Source of the DNA: Anaerolineae bacterium
GTDB taxonomy: Bacteria > Chloroflexota > Anaerolineae > JADYZS01
DNA: 8,323 nucleotides
Assembly: GCA_020853075.1 (NCBI GenBank)
Contig: JADYZS010000111.1
Location: forward strand, 1-8,323
Reading direction: 5' to 3'
Made by a program: the position numbers and the translations under genes. This document shows, in pieces, positions 5,289 to 8,323 of this stretch (position 1 is its first letter; every line of letters begins with the position of its first letter). Under the pieces are notes generated by a model. It was given only the letters and a program-made list of their open reading frames with translations, did no database searches and was not told the origin of the DNA.

Positions 5289-7914
5289 ACTCGCTCAACG
5301 CGGCGGCCAGGCGCGGCTCCGACGCCGGAATCCCGGCGAAGACGTGCACCGGGCGCGTCTCGCTCCACGCTTCCAGGGCAGTGCCCGCTGCCGCGCCCTT
5401 GACGCCGATGAAGGCGTGGCTCCAACGGAAGTGGCCGCGCATGTCAAACCGGATGCCGAACTGCTGCAAGGCGCGCATCGCCTCGCCGGTCAGGCTATAG
5501 GCGGCTTCATCAGCAGCCGCGCCGGCAACGATGGCTCCGTCGGGCACGGCAGCCACGAAATCCACCAGGCGTGCCGAGTCGGTGATGACCGCGTTGGTGT
5601 CAAAGGTCTCGACGGCGAGGACGCGGCCCGAGCCCGCATCCAGTGAAACCAGGTTGTAGCCGCGTTGGTTCGGCGAGACCTCCGCGCCGTCCAGATAGAC
5701 GTGGCCGAAGTCGCCCACGTCCAGCCCCGCGCTGCTGACCAGGATGTAGCGCGGCGCGCTGACGCCCGTCGTGCCTATCATCCGAGCATCCGCAGCAGGC
5801 TCCGGCACAGGATAGAGCCGCTTAAACCGCAGTTCCAACTCGTTGGGACCGGGCCGGTGCGCCCACGCTGGTAGGTCAATGGTGTAATCTCGCCACTCGT
5901 CGGTCAGGATGATGTACGGGAAGTGGCGCCCGTTGAAGACCGGAACCAGCCATTGGCCGGGCCCCGGCGCGCGCAGCCGCAAGCGCAGATGCTGCGTCTC
6001 CGGCGTCATGGGAAAGAGGAGCCGCGCGCCATCCCGCTGCGCCCAGGCTCCCTCGGCGTCGGGCAGACTCCACCCTTCGGCCAGGGCGAGGCGTCCCCAG
6101 GGGGTAGCAGGACGTTCTACGCGTATCGTTGGCGCGGGCGGGATGACGCGATAGAGGCGGATGTCGCCCTCAGTTGCCAGATGCTCCACTGGCAGGGTCG
6201 CTTCCACATAGTCCAACACGGCGGGCGGGAGTTTCGCCGTGTGCGCGACGACGTAGCGCACGTTGAGGAATTGCATGACCAGCGGCGCGATAGCCCTATC
6301 TGATTGGCGTGTTGCGTCGTCAACGGTACGTCCCGTCTCCAACGCGATCAGGGAGTTGAGCACCGGCGCTTCGGCGAAATACTGGAACTTGAACTCCGGG
6401 TTGCGCGAGGTGTTACCGCCGAGGAGTCGCTTGCCGTGGGCCGTCTGGTACCACTGTACCCACATGATGATGACCTCCTGTGTGCCCATGACCCGCGCCC
6501 CGTTTCGCCAACCGAGGGGCAATTCCAACACCGCGAAGTCGCCCGGCTCCTGGGCAATCCGCTGATAGACGGGCGGGACGCGGAAGTCGGAGAGCGGCAG
6601 CGGCACCGAGAGATGCTCAAAGGCTACCAGGGCGCAGAGAATGGGCAAAGCGATACGGCGCAGGGCGCGCTTCGCCTGCCACAAGGCCGCGACGCCGAAT
6701 CCCGCCAGCATCGCCGCCGAGAGGACGAGGAGGACGCTGTAGCGGGATGGGTAGCGGTTCCCCTTGAAGAAAGGGAGTTGCTCTACTATCGCAAAAGGGA
6801 GCGGCAGGCCCGTATCGTGGCCGTTGAGGCGTAGCGTCGGGCCGAGGGTCAACAGGAAGAAGAGGGCGAAGGAGAGTGCCCAGAAGCGAGCCGCCCCGCG
6901 GAGCGGGACGCACGCGGTCCCGCGCCATCCGGCCCAGAGACCAACCCCCGCCAGGAGGAGGACACTGTACCCCAGGTAGAGTTGTTGGCCCTTATCGTGG
7001 GGCAGATTCAGCCCGCGCACCAGGTCGCCCAGGAGCGGATGGTGCATTGTTGGCACCAGGTAACCTGCCAGGTCCGCGGAAAAGACGTCGGCGAAGCCGC
7101 CGCCGGAGGTGAAGAAATCGCCCTCGGCCCGCAGGTCGGGGAGCATGTTCGCCAGGATAGGCATGATGCCGATAAGGAACACGAGGCCGACCAGCGCCAG
7201 GTTGCGCAATACCATGATAATATCAGCACGCCGCTGCCACATCCCGACCAGCATCCACAGGCCGAAGAGGGCGATGAAGATGAGCAAAAACGAGGCATAG
7301 GTCAACTCGGCCCACGCCTGCAAGACGAGGAAGATCGCGGCCAGGAGCGGGTAGCGTAGGCGCGCGGGCCGCTCCTTCATCTTCCAGAGGTAGAGGATGG
7401 TAAAGGGAATCCATTGGGAACTGGCGATGTTGAACTGGCCCAGCGCGGCGTAGAAGAGTTTGCTGGAGGCGAAGGCATAGACGAAACCGGCAACGAACGC
7501 ACCCACCTGCGCTCCGCGCGTCCGGCTCGCCAACACGATCATCACCAGGAGATAAGTCCCGTATCCGCCCAGCACGTAGGAGGAAAGGAGGATCACGTTG
7601 CTGGCAGGAACCAGGCCAATGACTTCTTGCAGAGGGATGGAGAGGACGCCGTTGAGGACGGTGAGGGTATAGAAGGCCAGGTTGATGCCGATGGGGTAGA
7701 ACATCCACTCGCAATCAAAGGGGTTGACGCGCAAATCCACCAGCGCGTGGCGCACCCACCAGAGATTCCAGCCCAGCGCGGGATCGTCAATGCCGTCGCC
7801 GGGGACGTGGGTCGCGAAACGGGTCACCAGGGGATAGGTCAGGGCCAGAGCCAGGAGCGTGTATGCGGCGATGACCAGACCGTGACGCGCGAGGGGAGAA
7901 AGGGATCGGTGCAA
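5272..7914 (-). CDS. Polytopic GT-C-like membrane protein with C-terminal ILEI/FAM3-like domain
   Basis: The 880 residues fall into three parts. Residues 1 to about 442 hold some 11-12 hydrophobic helices. After the first helix (12-31) comes an outside loop with D40, D43 and D44 (VPGDGIDDPALGWNLWW), as in GT-C polyprenyl-sugar transferases whose first loop carries catalytic acids. Residues about 590-720 look like a beta-sandwich (paired short strands around QWLVPVFNGRHFPY). Residues about 735-855 resemble the ILEI domain of human FAM3 proteins: RGYNLVSLD (751-759), ETFDT (769-773), VPDGAIV (790-796), SLTGEAMRAL (807-816) and WSHAFIGVKG (831-840). The start is TTG (7912-7914), chosen because GGAGG sits six bases before it and no ATG fits. 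It heads a six-gene operon. A glycosyltransferase or glycan-transport role is inferred; catalysis is not proven. Confidence 0.85.
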   Translation of the reverse strand: MHRSLSPLARHGLVIAAYTLLALALTYPLVTRFATHVPGDGIDDPALGWNLWWVRHALVDLRVNPFDCEWMFYPIGINLAFYTLTVLNGVLSIPLQEVIGLVPASNVILLSSYVLGGYGTYLLVMIVLASRTRGAQVGAFVAGFVYAFASSKLFYAALGQFNIASSQWIPFTILYLWKMKERPARLRYPLLAAIFLVLQAWAELTYASFLLIFIALFGLWMLVGMWQRRADIIMVLRNLALVGLVFLIGIMPILANMLPDLRAEGDFFTSGGGFADVFSADLAGYLVPTMHHPLLGDLVRGLNLPHDKGQQLYLGYSVLLLAGVGLWAGWRGTACVPLRGAARFWALSFALFFLLTLGPTLRLNGHDTGLPLPFAIVEQLPFFKGNRYPSRYSVLLVLSAAMLAGFGVAALWQAKRALRRIALPILCALVAFEHLSVPLPLSDFRVPPVYQRIAQEPGDFAVLELPLGWRNGARVMGTQEVIIMWVQWYQTAHGKRLLGGNTSRNPEFKFQYFAEAPVLNSLIALETGRTVDDATRQSDRAIAPLVMQFLNVRYVVAHTAKLPPAVLDYVEATLPVEHLATEGDIRLYRVIPPAPTIRVERPATPWGRLALAEGWSLPDAEGAWAQRDGARLLFPMTPETQHLRLRLRAPGPGQWLVPVFNGRHFPYIILTDEWRDYTIDLPAWAHRPGPNELELRFKRLYPVPEPAADARMIGTTGVSAPRYILVSSAGLDVGDFGHVYLDGAEVSPNQRGYNLVSLDAGSGRVLAVETFDTNAVITDSARLVDFVAAVPDGAIVAGAAADEAAYSLTGEAMRALQQFGIRFDMRGHFRWSHAFIGVKGAAAGTALEAWSETRPVHVFAGIPASEPRLAAALSEFELRP

Positions 7915-7941
7915 GGGCTGCCTCCGGAAGCGCTTCGCGGC

Positions 7942-7970
7942 ACTATACCACCGCGCACACCTTTTGGCAA
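7942..7970 (-). promoter_or_regulatory. Promoter of the six-gene minus-strand operon
   Basis: On the minus strand TTGCCA (7965-7970) and TATAGT (7942-7947) are separated by exactly 17 bases. Transcription would begin near 7935, giving a leader of about 20 bases that contains the GGAGG (7921-7925) used by the TTG start at 7914. Confidence 0.68.
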
Positions 7971-8033
7971 GGAAGGCAGGCTAAGATGTATCTCAAAATG
8001 AGGGCGAGGTGCGTAGCGAGCATCACCCGGAAT
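7971..8033. other. Short intergenic spacer, no terminator recognised
   Basis: This spacer separates the end of the dehydratase gene from the operon promoter. The only inverted repeat seen is a weak CTCA/TGAG pair around AAA near 7992-8002, too short to be a convincing terminator. Read-through from the dehydratase into the operon is therefore possible. Confidence 0.4.
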
Positions 8034-8323
8034 CTACCAATGGGCCATAGAGCCGTCCTCGTGGCGCAGGCGGGGCACGTCCTGGGCGACGCCAGGGTAC
8101 GCCTGTACCACCTCCCAATTGACCTCTATCCCCAGCCCCGGCCCTTTCGGCAGCGCAAAGTAGCCATCGCGCACCACAATCGGCTCGGTCAGCAATTCAT
8201 CGCGCCAGGGCACGTCGCTCTGCGCTATCTCCTGGATCGCGAAGTTGGGGATGCACGCGGCCAGATGAAGGGAGACCGCCGTCGCCACCGGGCTATACGG
8301 GTTGTGCGGCGCGACCTTCACCC
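8034..8323 (-). CDS. Mandelate racemase/muconate lactonizing enzyme family dehydratase, DgoD-like (C-terminal fragment)
   Basis: Only the last 96 or so residues are in the window; the gene continues to the right. The enolase superfamily members it resembles dehydrate sugar acids such as galactonate with Mg2+. Visible family features are VKVAPHNPYSPVATA near the edge (the APHxPxxP strand-loop of the barrel), LHLAACIPNFAIQE, a capping-domain return with PWRDELLTEPIVVRDGY, GPGLGIEV, and the ending RHEDGSMAHW. That ending is close to the RHEDxSxAEW end of E. coli galactonate dehydratase. The acid/base and most metal ligands lie outside the window, so substrate cannot be judged. The GTG near 8321 is an internal valine, not a start. 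The gene lies 119 bases upstream of the operon's first start codon and ahead of its promoter, so it is probably a separate unit. Confidence 0.88.
   Translation of the reverse strand, partial: VKVAPHNPYSPVATAVSLHLAACIPNFAIQEIAQSDVPWRDELLTEPIVVRDGYFALPKGPGLGIEVNWEVVQAYPGVAQDVPRLRHEDGSMAHW

Noticed and set aside
4352..5500. Long open frame of 382 codons on the plus strand
   Set aside because: It lies antisense to the oxidoreductase and the end of the membrane protein, has no recognisable domain, and its Arg/His/Gln/Val-rich composition is that of a GC-rich shadow frame.
8001..8020. Possible hairpin GCGAGG/GTAGCGAGC as dehydratase terminator
   Set aside because: The arms are direct-like rather than complementary, and no T run follows on the minus strand.
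1..8323. CRISPR, tRNA, insertion sequence or prophage content
   Set aside because: No spaced repeats, cloverleaf, transposase motifs or terminal inverted repeats were seen on either strand.

Overview
The window looks like a chromosomal segment from a GC-rich bacterium, most likely a member of the Chloroflexota (Anaerolineae-like). This rests on the family mix (an 880-residue membrane protein ending in an ILEI/FAM3-like domain, WlbA-like Gfo/Idh/MocA oxidoreductase, DUF2283, ClbS/DfsB-like DinB protein, rubrerythrin), on dense gene packing and on E. coli-like sigma-70 promoters and GGAGG ribosome sites. The lineage is inferred from protein character, not from a marker gene. No RNA gene, insertion sequence, CRISPR array or phage gene is visible.

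Layout from left to right. (1) Positions 1-942, minus strand: a two-gene unit made of a small four-helix membrane protein (942-544) and an OmpR/PhoB-type response regulator (505 to the left edge, cut off). It is served by a consensus promoter (TTGACA, 18 bases, TATAAT). (2) Positions 943-1180: a divergent control region, with a second promoter facing right and a tandem 8-base repeat between the two promoters. (3) Positions 1181-1684, plus strand: rubrerythrin, a peroxide-scavenging diiron/rubredoxin protein, followed by a strong palindromic terminator. (4) Positions 1751-7914, minus strand: six tightly packed genes, apparently one operon, with a good promoter at 7942-7970 (TTGCCA, 17 bases, TATAGT). 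In order of transcription they are a large GT-C-like membrane protein with a C-terminal ILEI-like domain, a sugar-nucleotide-type dehydrogenase, a 68-residue DUF2283 protein, a DinB/ClbS-like four-helix protein, an SGNH hydrolase and a ThiF/MoeB-type adenylyltransferase. Gaps are 32, -4, 17, -8 and 13 bases. (5) Positions 8034-8323, minus strand: the C-terminal end of an enolase-superfamily sugar-acid dehydratase resembling galactonate dehydratase.

How the genes may work together: the first two operon genes fit envelope polysaccharide or glycoconjugate work (a multi-pass transferase-like protein and a nucleotide-sugar oxidoreductase), and the SGNH hydrolase could de-esterify a glycan. The DinB-like, DUF2283 and ThiF-like members do not fit an obvious single pathway, so a shared job is not established. 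The rubrerythrin and the response-regulator unit share one control region, which leaves open a redox or envelope stress link.

The most notable item is the fusion of a polytopic GT-C-like protein to a domain closely resembling the eukaryotic FAM3/ILEI secreted fold. I found no clear evidence of an entirely new defence or mobile system.
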